Assembly: GCA_041629655.1 (NCBI GenBank)
Contig: JBFKMV010000126.1
Coordinates: forward strand, 1 to 15,040
Source of the DNA: JBFKMV01 sp041629655
Lineage (GTDB): Bacteria > Acidobacteriota > Polarisedimenticolia > Polarisedimenticolales > Polarisedimenticolaceae
Reading direction: 5' to 3'
Length of the DNA: 15,040 bases
Positions 6,817-13,099 of this stretch are shown one piece after another. The notes beneath the pieces were generated by a model. The model worked only from the letters and a program-made list of their open reading frames with translations, had not been told where the DNA came from and did no database searches. A program made the position numbers and the translations under genes. Within the stretch, counting starts at the first letter, position 1, and each line of letters opens with the position of its first letter.

Positions 6817-7257
6817 ATGACGACCAAGACGGCCACGGTGCGTAGCGCCGAGGAGCTCGCGCGGCTGCACATCGAGTTCTTCAACAACCGCAAGCTGGAG
6901 GAGGGAGCAAAGCATGCGACCACCGACTGCGAGTGGGTGGTCGTTCCGTTCGGCGAGACCTATCGTGGCCCCAAGGGCTACGTGGAGTGCAACCAGAACT
7001 GGGTCAACGCCTTCCCGGACGGCAAGTGCGACATCTCGCGCGTGATCGCCTCCGGGAACACGGCCGTCGTCGAGTTCCGCGGCAAGGGCACCCACAAGGG
7101 CACCCTGGAAGGCCCCGACGGCAAGATCAAGGCGACCGGCAAGCAGGTCGACTTCCAGATCTGCGAGGTGTACGAGTTCAAGAACGACAAGGTCCATCGG
7201 GTCCGGACGTACTTCGACACCGCGACCCTGATGCGTCAGCTCGGTCTCCCGTCCTGA
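6817..7257 (+). CDS. SnoaL/NTF2-fold protein (ester-cyclase-like)
   Basis: The 146-residue product has the length and pattern of the SnoaL-like NTF2 superfamily. An N-terminal helix (AEELARLHIEFFNNRKLEEG) leads to a strand carrying WVVVPFGETYRGPKGYVECN. The phrase YRGPKGYVE resembles the conserved fGPdGfr segment of ester cyclases. Strands NTAVVEFRGKGTHKG and VDFQICEVYEFKNDKVHRVR close the cone-shaped barrel, ending in TYFDTATLMRQLGL. This C-terminal pattern is typical of the soluble small-ligand-binding or isomerase members; the substrate cannot be inferred. Start ATG 6817 has AAGGAGA (6804-6810) six bases upstream. An out-of-frame ATG at 6813 is closer to the Shine-Dalgarno but opens only a very short frame. 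No convincing promoter was found; TATCGC near 6781 is a weak -10 candidate. A strong hairpin lies downstream and the 3' end overlaps the opposing tatD frame by 22 bases. Confidence 0.85.
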   Translation: MTTKTATVRSAEELARLHIEFFNNRKLEEGAKHATTDCEWVVVPFGETYRGPKGYVECNQNWVNAFPDGKCDISRVIASGNTAVVEFRGKGTHKGTLEGPDGKIKATGKQVDFQICEVYEFKNDKVHRVRTYFDTATLMRQLGLPS

Positions 7258-8099
7258 CCTCCCCCACCCCCCGGAGACCGTGAATCCCGCCCGCCCCCGT
7301 CCCCCCCGGGGGCGGGCGGGTTTGCACGATTCGCGATCCCGAACAGCCGTCGCGCGTTGGCATCGGTGGTGCGTTCCAGCGCGCCCGCATCCTCCTCGCG
7401 TAGCTCGGCCAGTCGCGCCAGCGTGTGCGCGACGTAAGCCGGCTCGCAGCGCTTTCCGCGGTGCGGCACCGGCGCGAGGTACGGGCTGTCGGTCTCCACG
7501 AGCAGGCGGTCGGGCGGGACGAGGCGGGCCGCCTTCCGGACCTCGGCGGCGTTGTTGAACGTCAACACGCCGTTGAACGCCAGCAGCCAGCCCAGGGCGA
7601 GGTAACGCTCGGCCTCGGCCGGTCCGGCGGTGAAGCTGTGGATCACGCCGCGGGCCTCGGGGTGGTCCGCCAGCACCGCCGCCATGTCCTGGTGGGCCTC
7701 GCGGACGTGGATCACCACGGGCAGCTCCAGCCGCGCGGCCAGGTCGAGCTGCCGCGCCAGGCGCTCCCGCTGCACGGCCGGCGGGTCGAGGTCGTAGTGG
7801 TAGTCGAGCCCGACCTCGCCCAGCGCCGCGAAGCCGCCCTCGCGCAGCAGCGCCTCCAGCTCGGCCAGCGCGTCGTCGAAGCCCTCCCCCGCCCGGTGCG
7901 AGGTGAACGGATCGATCCCGGCCGTGGCGAACACGAACCCGGCGTGACGACGCGTCAGCTCGCGGCAGGCCAGGGCGTCCTCCACGCCGGTGCCGATCGT
8001 GACCACGGCGGCGAGCCCCGCGTCGCGGGCGCGCTGCACCACCAGGTCGCGGTCGGCGGCCAGCCGGGCGTGCGTGAGGTGGCAGTGCGTGTCGATCAA
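7236..8099 (-). CDS. tatD: TatD-family metal-dependent hydrolase (DNase)
   Basis: Counted from TTG at 8099 the product has 287 residues with a TIM-barrel hydrolase pattern. Metal ligands of the TatD family are all visible: HCH at 5-7 (DTHCHL), E95 in GEVGLDY, H131 in VIHVREAH, H154 in IHSFTAG and D204 in ETDSPYLAP. These enzymes are cytoplasmic nucleases implicated in DNA repair or quality control. TTG is preferred because it directly precedes IDTHCHL, has AGGAG eight bases upstream and overlaps the upstream reductase stop as TTGA, implying coupled translation. The normal family end is near RRLFGI (about 255). The last 32 residues (ANRANPPAPGG through GQDGRPS) are glycine/proline-rich, are encoded partly by a terminator hairpin, and reach into the opposing SnoaL-like gene. 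This suggests loss of the original stop codon. Confidence 0.92.
   Translation of the reverse strand: MIDTHCHLTHARLAADRDLVVQRARDAGLAAVVTIGTGVEDALACRELTRRHAGFVFATAGIDPFTSHRAGEGFDDALAELEALLREGGFAALGEVGLDYHYDLDPPAVQRERLARQLDLAARLELPVVIHVREAHQDMAAVLADHPEARGVIHSFTAGPAEAERYLALGWLLAFNGVLTFNNAAEVRKAARLVPPDRLLVETDSPYLAPVPHRGKRCEPAYVAHTLARLAELREEDAGALERTTDANARRLFGIANRANPPAPGGDGGGRDSRSPGGGGGQDGRPS
7286..7323 (+). terminator. Rho-independent-type terminator after the SnoaL-like gene
   Basis: A perfect 14-bp stem (CCCGCCCGCCCCCG at 7286-7299 with its complement at 7307-7320) encloses a 7-base loop and is followed by TTT. It starts 28 bases after the stop at 7257. The T-tract is short, but the stem is very stable. 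On the opposite strand no T-run follows, and the hairpin falls inside the tatD reading frame. Confidence 0.75.
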
Positions 8100-9037
8100 C
8101 GCGCCCGCTCCTGTTCGCGCAGCTTCACCAGCGCCCACAGCGCCTGGTTCACGGGGGTCGCCACGCCCAGCTCGGCCCCGCGCGCGGCGATGTAGCCGTT
8201 GAGCGCATCGATCTCCGTCGGGCGGCCGCGGGCCATGTCCTGCTGGGTGGAAGACGTGGCCGCCCCGACGGCCCGGCAGACTTCCAGCCCGCGCTGGATC
8301 ACGGCCTCGGCCTCGAGCGCGTGGCCCTCGGCGACGGCAACGGCAACGGCTTCCCGAGCCACGGCGACCGCAACCTGCCACGTCGGCTCGAACGCGGCCA
8401 GCGTTCCGTAGCTCGCGTCGGTCAGCGCGCTGATCGCGTTGGCCATCGAGTTGAGGATCAGCTTGACCCACAGCTCGGACTCGACGTCTGCGGAAACGCG
8501 GCACGGCACGCCCGCGCGCTCGAACCACCCCGCCACCCGCGCGACATCGCCGGGACGCTCGCGGTGTCCGATCACCAGGTCGCCGCGTCCGCGGTGCTTG
8601 ACCGCTCCCGGGGTCTCGATCGCCGCCGCGACGTAGACCACGGCCGGAATCGGATCGATCCCCACGCGGCGCAGTCGCTCCGGGTTGTCGACGCCGTTCT
8701 GGAGATCGACCACGATCGCGTCCCGCCGGAGGTGCGGCGCGATCTGACGCGCAGCCTGGTCGGTGTCCAGCGTCTTGACGCAGAACAGCACCAGCCCGGC
8801 GTCGGCAACCCCTTCGGGCGAGGCGGCGGTGCCGACGCGGACGCGCTCGTCGAAGGTCAGCGTCTCCAGCCGCAGCCCCTCGCGCGCCATCGCCTCCAGG
8901 TGCGCGCTGCCGCCCCCGGGACGGCCCAGCATCGTCACCGGCGCGCCGGCGCGGGCCAGCATGCCGCCGAAGTACGCGCCCACCGCGCCGGCGCCGACGA
9001 CGACGACGCGGGGCCAAGCGAGGGCTGCTTCGGTCAC
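8096..9037 (-). CDS. panE: Ketopantoate reductase (PanE/ApbA) family oxidoreductase
   Basis: From GTG 9037 the product has 313 residues. An N-terminal Rossmann fold binds NADPH through GAGAVG (15-20) in RVVVVGAGAVGAYFGGMLA. Family residues are present: N114 in LQNGV, catalytic K192 in LWVKLILNSMANAISAL, and E275 in PTEIDALNGYI. The family reduces 2-dehydropantoate to pantoate in pantothenate synthesis, but many members act on other 2-oxo acids, so the exact substrate is not certain. GTG 9037 is chosen because GGAGG lies four bases upstream and because the alternative ATG at 9076 sits in the spacer of the likely promoter (9093-9065). It is followed by tatD with a TTGA overlap. A run of alternating Val and Ala (about 222-236) comes from a short GC-rich tandem-like stretch around 8330-8375. 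Confidence 0.88.
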   Translation of the reverse strand: MTEAALAWPRVVVVGAGAVGAYFGGMLARAGAPVTMLGRPGGGSAHLEAMAREGLRLETLTFDERVRVGTAASPEGVADAGLVLFCVKTLDTDQAARQIAPHLRRDAIVVDLQNGVDNPERLRRVGIDPIPAVVYVAAAIETPGAVKHRGRGDLVIGHRERPGDVARVAGWFERAGVPCRVSADVESELWVKLILNSMANAISALTDASYGTLAAFEPTWQVAVAVAREAVAVAVAEGHALEAEAVIQRGLEVCRAVGAATSSTQQDMARGRPTEIDALNGYIAARGAELGVATPVNQALWALVKLREQERAR

Positions 9038-9064
9038 GCTTCCTCCAGCCAGCGGGTCGCGGGG

Positions 9065-9093
9065 AGGGTCGACCATCCCGGGCGAACTGTCAA
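9065..9093 (-). promoter_or_regulatory. Putative promoter of the panE-tatD operon
   Basis: TTGACA (9093-9088) is followed after 17 bases by GACCCT (9070-9065) on the minus strand, the same hexamers and spacing as upstream of the DASS gene. The implied start near 9058 gives a leader of about 21 bases containing the GGAGGA used by GTG 9037. The -10 is far from consensus. Confidence 0.45.
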
Positions 9094-9103
9094 TCGCAGG
9101 CGG

Positions 9104-9121
9104 GCCGGGAGCTCCCCCGGC
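9104..9121. promoter_or_regulatory. Interrupted palindrome between divergent panE and sigma promoters
   Basis: GGGAGCTCCC (9107-9116) is a perfect 10-bp palindrome. The symmetry extends to GCCGG on the left and CCGGC on the right if two extra C residues are looped out. It lies between the leftward -35 (9093-9088) and the rightward -35 (9140-9145), a position suited to a regulator of both genes. Confidence 0.35.
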
Positions 9122-9139
9122 AACGGGCCTCCGACACCC

Positions 9140-9168
9140 TTGCCCGGTGTCCCCGCCGGTGGTAGCTT
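9140..9168 (+). promoter_or_regulatory. Putative promoter of the ECF sigma gene, leaderless arrangement
   Basis: TTGCCC (9140-9145), a 17-base spacer and TAGCTT (9163-9168) form a housekeeping-type promoter. Only six bases separate the -10 from ATG 9175, so transcription is expected to begin at the A of the start codon. Confidence 0.52.
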
Positions 9169-9174
9169 CGTCGC

Positions 9175-9801
9175 ATGACGGAGCCGGTCCTCGGGTCGGC
9201 TCGCCCGACCCGAGTTTTCAGCGACACAGACTTGTTGACGGCTCTCCGGGCCGGGGATTCGTCCGCCTTCGAACGGCTGGTGACGGAGTACGGTCCGCGT
9301 CTCCGGGCCACGGCGCTGCGCTTGACGCGCAACGAGGCGGACGCCAACGACGTCGTGCAGGAGACCTTCCTGGCGGCGTTCCGGTCGTTGCGGCGCTTCA
9401 AGGGCAACTCGCAGCTCGGCACCTGGCTGCACCGCATCGCGATCAACGCCGCGCTGATGCGGATTCGCGGCCGGGAGCGCCGGCCGGAGCTGGACATCCA
9501 CGACCTGCTGCCGCGCTTCGGCGACGCCGGGCAGCACCTCGAGGCCCAGCTTTCCTTCCGCGAGCTACCCGAGGAGTCGGCGGCACGCGAGGAGGCCACC
9601 GGGCTGGTCCGCGGGGCCATCGACAGGCTGCCGGAAAACTACAGAAACGCCCTGCTGTTGCACGACATCGAAGGATTGGAGTATCCCGAGGTGGCGCGTC
9701 AGCTCGGCCTGACCCTGAACGCCGCGCGGATCCGGATTCACCGGGCCCGCCAGGCGCTGCGCAAGCTGCTCGAACCCCACTTCGGCGGCCGTAAGGCATG
9801 A
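9175..9801 (+). CDS. ECF (RpoE-like) RNA polymerase sigma factor
   Basis: The 208-residue product has the two-domain layout of group IV sigma factors. Region 2 spans about 27-97, with the core-binding and -10-recognition sequences DANDVVQETFLAAFRSLRRF and GTWLHRIAINAALMRIR. Region 4 spans about 143-200, with the helix-turn-helix LPENYRNALLLHDIEGLEY and VARQLGLTLNAARIRIHRARQ. Region 3 is absent, as usual for the class. It directs RNA polymerase to a stress regulon and is held inactive by an anti-sigma factor, almost certainly the next gene, which overlaps it as ATGA at 9798-9801. There is no Shine-Dalgarno before ATG 9175 and the -10 lies six bases upstream, so the mRNA may be leaderless. The upstream promoter looks sigma-70-like rather than ECF autoregulated. 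Confidence 0.93.
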   Translation: MTEPVLGSARPTRVFSDTDLLTALRAGDSSAFERLVTEYGPRLRATALRLTRNEADANDVVQETFLAAFRSLRRFKGNSQLGTWLHRIAINAALMRIRGRERRPELDIHDLLPRFGDAGQHLEAQLSFRELPEESAAREEATGLVRGAIDRLPENYRNALLLHDIEGLEYPEVARQLGLTLNAARIRIHRARQALRKLLEPHFGGRKA

Positions 9802-10172
9802 ACTGCAACGGCTTCAAGAAGCACCTGCACGACTACTGTACGGGGGACCTGCCGCTCGACCTGCGCGGCGCGCTGGAGCGTCACGGTGAGCGCTGCGCCG
9901 GCTGCGGCGAGCTGATGCGGACCGCGCAGGAACTGACCTGCAAGGAGCTCACGGAGTTTCTGAACGACTACATCGACGAGGTGCTGTCGCCGGAGCGGAA
10001 GGCGGTGTTCGAGCGTCACATCGCGATCTGCCCGGATTGCCAGGCCTACCTGCAGTCCTACCGTCGCACGATGGAGATGGCTGCCCTGTCGATGAAGCGC
10101 GCGGTGGCCGGGCTGCCCGACAACCTGCCCCCGGACCTGATTCGCGCGATCCTGGCGGCGCGCTCCCAATAG
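9798..10172 (+). CDS. Zinc-binding anti-sigma factor with two zf-HC2 modules
   Basis: This 124-residue soluble protein has two Cys...His-x3-Cys-x2-Cys modules of the zinc anti-sigma type. The first is C3 with HGERCAGC (29-36). The second is C48 with HIAICPDC (74-81). Each is preceded by a helix, GFKKHLHDYCTGDL or KELTEFLNDYIDEVL, so the protein looks like a tandem duplication. Such ZAS domains clamp ECF sigma factors and may release them on thiol oxidation or zinc loss. No membrane segment is visible, so it should act in the cytoplasm. The 4-base overlap with the sigma gene implies coupled synthesis and roughly equal amounts. The C-terminal tail (about 95-124, ending in LPPDLIRAILAARSQ) is helical and unassigned. 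Confidence 0.88.
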   Translation: MNCNGFKKHLHDYCTGDLPLDLRGALERHGERCAGCGELMRTAQELTCKELTEFLNDYIDEVLSPERKAVFERHIAICPDCQAYLQSYRRTMEMAALSMKRAVAGLPDNLPPDLIRAILAARSQ

Positions 10173-10221
10173 GCCGGGGGCCCGGTCGCATTGCCGCCCG
10201 GGGGAAGCCCGCAGCCGCCTG

Positions 10222-10242
10222 TGCCGGGCGCGCGACCCGGCA
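10222..10242 (+). terminator. Possible weak terminator hairpin after the anti-sigma gene
   Basis: TGCCGGG (10222-10228) and CCCGGCA (10236-10242) form a perfect 7-bp stem with a 7-base loop, followed by only two T residues. It lies 50 bases past the anti-sigma stop and directly before an extended -10 element. It may end the sigma operon or act as a binding site. The rest of 10173-10368, about 200 bases without a gene, shows only the promoter listed next and the ribosome binding site of the downstream gene. Confidence 0.3.
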
Positions 10243-10246
10243 TTCG

Positions 10247-10255
10247 TGATACAGT
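10247..10255 (+). promoter_or_regulatory. Extended -10 element upstream of the YqjD-like operon
   Basis: TG-A-TACAGT is a good extended -10 motif, which can work without a -35; none is visible at 10227-10232. The implied start near 10262 leaves a leader of about 107 bases before ATG 10369, much longer than at other genes here. Confidence 0.4.
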
Positions 10256-10368
10256 TTGTCTTTCCCGCGAGCGAGTTTTCCCCGGGCCCGCGACCTCTCG
10301 CGCCACGGGAAACTGCGCGGGTTACGAGCACGGCAAGGCCCCACCGAGGGAGCGGAGAAGGAGAAACG

Positions 10369-10677
10369 ATGGCCGAAACCACCAGCATGCACCCCGAAGC
10401 AGCCGAGGCGCAGCCCACTGTCGGCAAGCAGCTCAAGCAGCAGACCGCGACCGTGCGGGAGGACCTGCGCGAGCTCGGCCGCTTGACCAAGGAAGCTTCG
10501 CAGGAAAAGCTGCAGCAAGCCAAACAGACCGCTTCCGAGTATCTCGAGCGTGGCCGCGACAAGGCCAGCGCGGTCGAGGACTCGGTCGTCAGCTACGTGC
10601 GGGAAAAGCCGATCAAGTCGGTGTTGCTGGCCGCGGGCGCCGGCGCGCTGCTGGGCTTCCTGCTCTCCCGGCGCTGA
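10369..10677 (+). CDS. YqjD/ElaB (DUF883) family membrane-anchored protein
   Basis: The 102-residue product has the DUF883 design. A charged helical region (about 16-78, rich in Gln, Lys and Glu, for example KQLKQQTATVREDLRELGRL) is followed by YVREKPIKSVLLAAGAGALL and a single C-terminal membrane helix (84-100) with a glycine pattern. The REKP lead into a tail anchor is characteristic. In Escherichia coli, YqjD and ElaB are inner-membrane proteins that bind ribosomes in stationary phase; the same role here is inferred from family. ATG 10369 has AAGGAG five to six bases upstream. It starts a three-gene run with the holin-like and glycine-zipper genes, in the order of the yqjD-yqjE-yqjK cluster. 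Confidence 0.9.
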   Translation: MAETTSMHPEAAEAQPTVGKQLKQQTATVREDLRELGRLTKEASQEKLQQAKQTASEYLERGRDKASAVEDSVVSYVREKPIKSVLLAAGAGALLGFLLSRR

Positions 10678-10696
10678 GCCCCGGTCGCACCGATCC

Positions 10697-11185
10697 GTGA
10701 CACGGGACCCGGAAGGCGTCGCGACCCGTGCGCCGTCCGCTCCCCCGCCCGGGGCCGGGGAATCCGGCGGGCCGGAAGCGGAGCACGGCACCGATAACGA
10801 CGAGGCCTGGAGCGCCGCATTCGAGCAGTTGCGCGAGATCGGCCGTGACCTGGCCGATTTCGCGGACGTCAGCCTCGAGCGGGCGCGGCTCGGCGTGCAC
10901 GCCGGCGCGTTCCGGCTGGTCGCCGTCGCGTGGATGGCGCTGGCCGCGGCGGCGGCGACGATCGTGGCCGTGTACTTCCTGATCGAGGGCCTCGCGGGCG
11001 GCTTCGCCGCGCTGTTCGGCGCCCCGTGGGCCGGACGGCTGGCGGGTGGCCTGGCGGCGTTGCTGGCGCTCGCGGCGGTGACCCTGCTCGTCCGCGCGCG
11101 AGCGCGACGCTCGAACCTGGAACGCCTCAAGCGCAAGTACGAACAGCGGCGCCGCGCGCGCAGCGGCAAAGGAGTTGCTTCGTGA
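10697..11185 (+). CDS. YqjE-like / phage-holin-superfamily inner-membrane protein
   Basis: From GTG 10697 the product has 162 residues. After a disordered Pro/Gly-rich N-terminus (1-35) comes a helix, WSAAFEQLREIGRDLADFAD, that runs through ERARLGVHAGAFRL. Two hydrophobic segments follow (about 74-98 and 112-133). A strongly basic cytoplasmic tail (RARARRSNLERLKRKYEQRRR) completes the chain. This is the layout of the YqjE/Phage_holin_3_6 family found beside DUF883 genes; no phage context is present, so a lysis role is not implied. The start is uncertain: GTG 10697 has a poor Shine-Dalgarno but lies 20 bases after the YqjD-like stop, allowing translational coupling. The stop overlaps the next GTG (GTGA at 11182-11185). 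Confidence 0.8.
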   Translation: MTRDPEGVATRAPSAPPPGAGESGGPEAEHGTDNDEAWSAAFEQLREIGRDLADFADVSLERARLGVHAGAFRLVAVAWMALAAAAATIVAVYFLIEGLAGGFAALFGAPWAGRLAGGLAALLALAAVTLLVRARARRSNLERLKRKYEQRRRARSGKGVAS

Positions 11186-11523
11186 CCGACAAGGAGTTCC
11201 TGCACACCCAGAGCCGGCTGATCCGTGAGCGCTTGCGCCGCGACTCCGTGACGCTGGAACAGAAGCTGGAGCGCACGTTGGGACCGCTGGTGCGCCGGCA
11301 TCCCCGGAAGAGCCTGGCCGCCGGCGCTGCGGCGGGACTGCTCGTGGGACGCATCATCGCGCCGTCCCCCGGCAAACCGACCAACCCGGCCCGGCGTGGC
11401 CCGCTGCGCGGAGCGCTGGCGTTCGTCCGCGACACCGGCGTGTTCGCGCTGCGCTCGACGCTGGTCGGTGCGGTGCTCCCGCGCTCCCGCGGCGCGGGCC
11501 CCGCCGAGCCGTCCGAGGGCTGA
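11182..11523 (+). CDS. Small glycine-zipper membrane-associated protein (YqjK-like position)
   Basis: The 113-residue product begins MTDKEFLHTQSRLIRERLRR, a charged helix. RRHPRKSLAAGAAAGLLVGR (about 38-57) follows, a short glycine/alanine zipper preceded by a basic HPRKS-like sequence as in DUF883 proteins. A second moderately hydrophobic stretch is ALAFVRDTGVFALRSTLVGA (about 78-97). The GTG at 11182 overlaps the previous stop and has AAAGGAG seven bases upstream, so this start is well supported. It occupies the place of yqjK in proteobacterial yqjD-E-K clusters, but I cannot confirm homology. A role in the inner membrane with its two neighbours is inferred. Confidence 0.72.
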   Translation: MTDKEFLHTQSRLIRERLRRDSVTLEQKLERTLGPLVRRHPRKSLAAGAAAGLLVGRIIAPSPGKPTNPARRGPLRGALAFVRDTGVFALRSTLVGAVLPRSRGAGPAEPSEG

Positions 11524-11555
11524 ACCCGGCCCACCGACCCGCGCCGCCGCGGGGA

Positions 11556-11561
11556 TAGAAT
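11556..11561 (+). promoter_or_regulatory. Candidate -10 element for the 316-residue membrane protein gene
   Basis: TAGAAT in GGATAGAATCG is close to the sigma-70 -10 consensus. No recognisable -35 lies 17 bases upstream. It would give a leader of roughly 80 bases before ATG 11650. Confidence 0.35.
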
Positions 11562-11649
11562 CGCGCCAACGGGAGCGGGGGCATCGGCGTGTGCCGGTGA
11601 CGATCGCGAGCGCTCCCGGCCTCCCTCCGCTCACGAAAGGAGAAGCGCG

Positions 11650-12600
11650 ATGTTCGGACTGGAGATCATCGAGGTCGCCGTGGGGTTGGTGTTCACCTAT
11701 CTCGTGCTGAGCATGGTGTGCTCCGGGATCTTCGAGGTGCTGTCCCGGATCGCCAAGATGCGCGCGCGGTACCTCGAACAGGGGTTACGACGGCTGCTGG
11801 CGGACCGCGAAGGAACGGGATTCGTCAAGCAACTCTACGGGCATTACCTGATCCGCTCGCCGCTGGAGGACAAGGTCGGCAAGCCGGAGCACATTGACGC
11901 CGCTGATTTCGCGACGGCGGTGTTCGACCTGCTGGCTCCGGACGCGACCAGCGACGCGGCCCGGATCGAGGCGATCCGCGAGGGAATCGCAAAGCTCCCC
12001 GACCCGCTGCTGAGGAAGCGGCTGCTGGCGATCATGCACGCCGGCGAGCAGCAGCTCGGATCGGCGCGGGACATGGTCGAGCAGTGGTTCGACCATTCGA
12101 TGGAGGCCGTCACGGCGTGGTACAAGCGGCGCGCGCAGGTGGCGGTGCTGATCTGCTCGGTGCTGGTCACGGCGGCCTTCAACGCCGACAGCCTGCGCTT
12201 GGCCCGGACGCTGTGGAACGACGACGAGCTGCGCGCCGCGATGACCAAGGCCGCGGAGTCCTACGCGGAGGACCTCGAGCCGACGGCCGCCGACCCGGCC
12301 GCGCCGCTGGCCGAGCTGCAAAACCGGATCAACGACGCCAAGACGCTGCCGATCGGGTGGACCAACGAGGAGCTACCCGGGCGACCGGGTTACGGGGGCC
12401 CCGCACCGCCGGTGTTCTGGGTCTTGAAGCTGGCCGGACTGCTGTTGACGGTCGGCGCGGTGTCGCTCGGCTCGTCGTACTGGTACACGGTGCTGCGCAA
12501 GCTGCTCGAGCTGGCCTCCCGGCGGCGCGAGGAGCGCGGGCAGACGGTGGTCGTGGTGCCGCCGGGCGGCGCGCCGGCGCCCGCCGGTGGGACATCCTGA
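11650..12600 (+). CDS. Membrane protein of unknown function with WYKRR motif
   Basis: The 316-residue product has one N-terminal membrane helix (about 5-27), a long helical domain (28-160), a second hydrophobic helix (164-177) and a third (256-279). WFDHSMEAVTAWYKRRAQ (146-163) immediately precedes the second helix and is the most striking motif. SIFEVL-like GIFEVLSRIAKMRARYLEQG after the first helix and PIGWTNEELP (234-243) look like conserved blocks. The acidic/Ala-rich segment 195-225 is probably a loop. The C-terminus is basic, then Pro/Gly-rich and flexible. I do not recognise a named family or enzyme motif. The start is ATG 11650, with AAAGGAG about seven bases upstream. The gene stands alone, 127 bases after the YqjD-like operon, and stops four bases before the stop of the opposing folA. 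Confidence 0.85.
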   Translation: MFGLEIIEVAVGLVFTYLVLSMVCSGIFEVLSRIAKMRARYLEQGLRRLLADREGTGFVKQLYGHYLIRSPLEDKVGKPEHIDAADFATAVFDLLAPDATSDAARIEAIREGIAKLPDPLLRKRLLAIMHAGEQQLGSARDMVEQWFDHSMEAVTAWYKRRAQVAVLICSVLVTAAFNADSLRLARTLWNDDELRAAMTKAAESYAEDLEPTAADPAAPLAELQNRINDAKTLPIGWTNEELPGRPGYGGPAPPVFWVLKLAGLLLTVGAVSLGSSYWYTVLRKLLELASRRREERGQTVVVVPPGGAPAPAGGTS

Positions 12601-12604
12601 CCCC

Positions 12605-13099
12605 TCAGCGGCGGTCGTAGCGCATGAAGGCGTAGGCGTGGGGGTTCCGCTGGTCGGGGTCGTGCTCCTCGATGTCGGCCAGCGCCCAGACCGACTCGTC
12701 GAGGACCGGGAACCAGGTGTCGCCGTCGAAGTGGGCGTGGACCCGCGTGAGCAGCAGCCGGTCGGCGCGCGGCAGCGCCAGCGCGTAGATCTCGGCGCCG
12801 CCGATCACGAACGCCTCGTCCTCGCCCGCGCGCTCGGCCAGCGCGACCGCCTCGTCCAGCGTGTGGACCACGTGGACCCCCTCGGCGGCACGGTAGCGCC
12901 GGTTGCGCGTGATCACCACGGAGGTGCGACCGGGAAGCGGGCGGCCGATCGACTCGAACGTCTTGCGGCCCATCAGCAGGTGATGCCCCATCGTCAGCCG
13001 CTTGAAGCGGCGCAGGTCGGCCGGCAGCTTCCAGGGCAGCCCGTTGTCGAGGCCGATCACCCGGTCGCGCCCCGTCGCCACGATGATGGTCAGCCTCAT
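12605..13099 (-). CDS. folA: Dihydrofolate reductase
   Basis: This 164-residue protein reduces dihydrofolate to tetrahydrofolate with NADPH in the cytoplasm. Family features are clear: MRLTIIVATGRDRVIGLDNG at the N-terminus, LPWKLPADLRRFK (21-33) containing the substrate-binding Asp28 and Trp23, and MGRKTFESIGRPLPGR (43-58). The nucleotide-binding strand contains SVVITRN, FVIGGAEIYALAL and TRVHAHFDGDTWFP. Length fits the bacterial enzyme. The start ATG at 13099 overlaps the thyA stop as ATGA, so the two are translated together. This pairing regenerates the folate that thymidylate synthase oxidises. No separate promoter is needed or seen. The stop faces that of the 316-residue membrane protein with a 4-base gap. 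Confidence 0.97.
   Translation of the reverse strand: MRLTIIVATGRDRVIGLDNGLPWKLPADLRRFKRLTMGHHLLMGRKTFESIGRPLPGRTSVVITRNRRYRAAEGVHVVHTLDEAVALAERAGEDEAFVIGGAEIYALALPRADRLLLTRVHAHFDGDTWFPVLDESVWALADIEEHDPDQRNPHAYAFMRYDRR

Noticed and set aside
8330..8375. Tandem repeat in the panE-like gene
   Set aside because: It is a short run of imperfect GC-rich hexamers encoding Val-Ala pairs in a helix, with no precise unit or effect on the frame.
10697..11185. Phage holin / prophage remnant
   Set aside because: The gene is in a YqjD-YqjE-like cluster with no endolysin, structural or integrase genes nearby. The holin name comes only from the family label.
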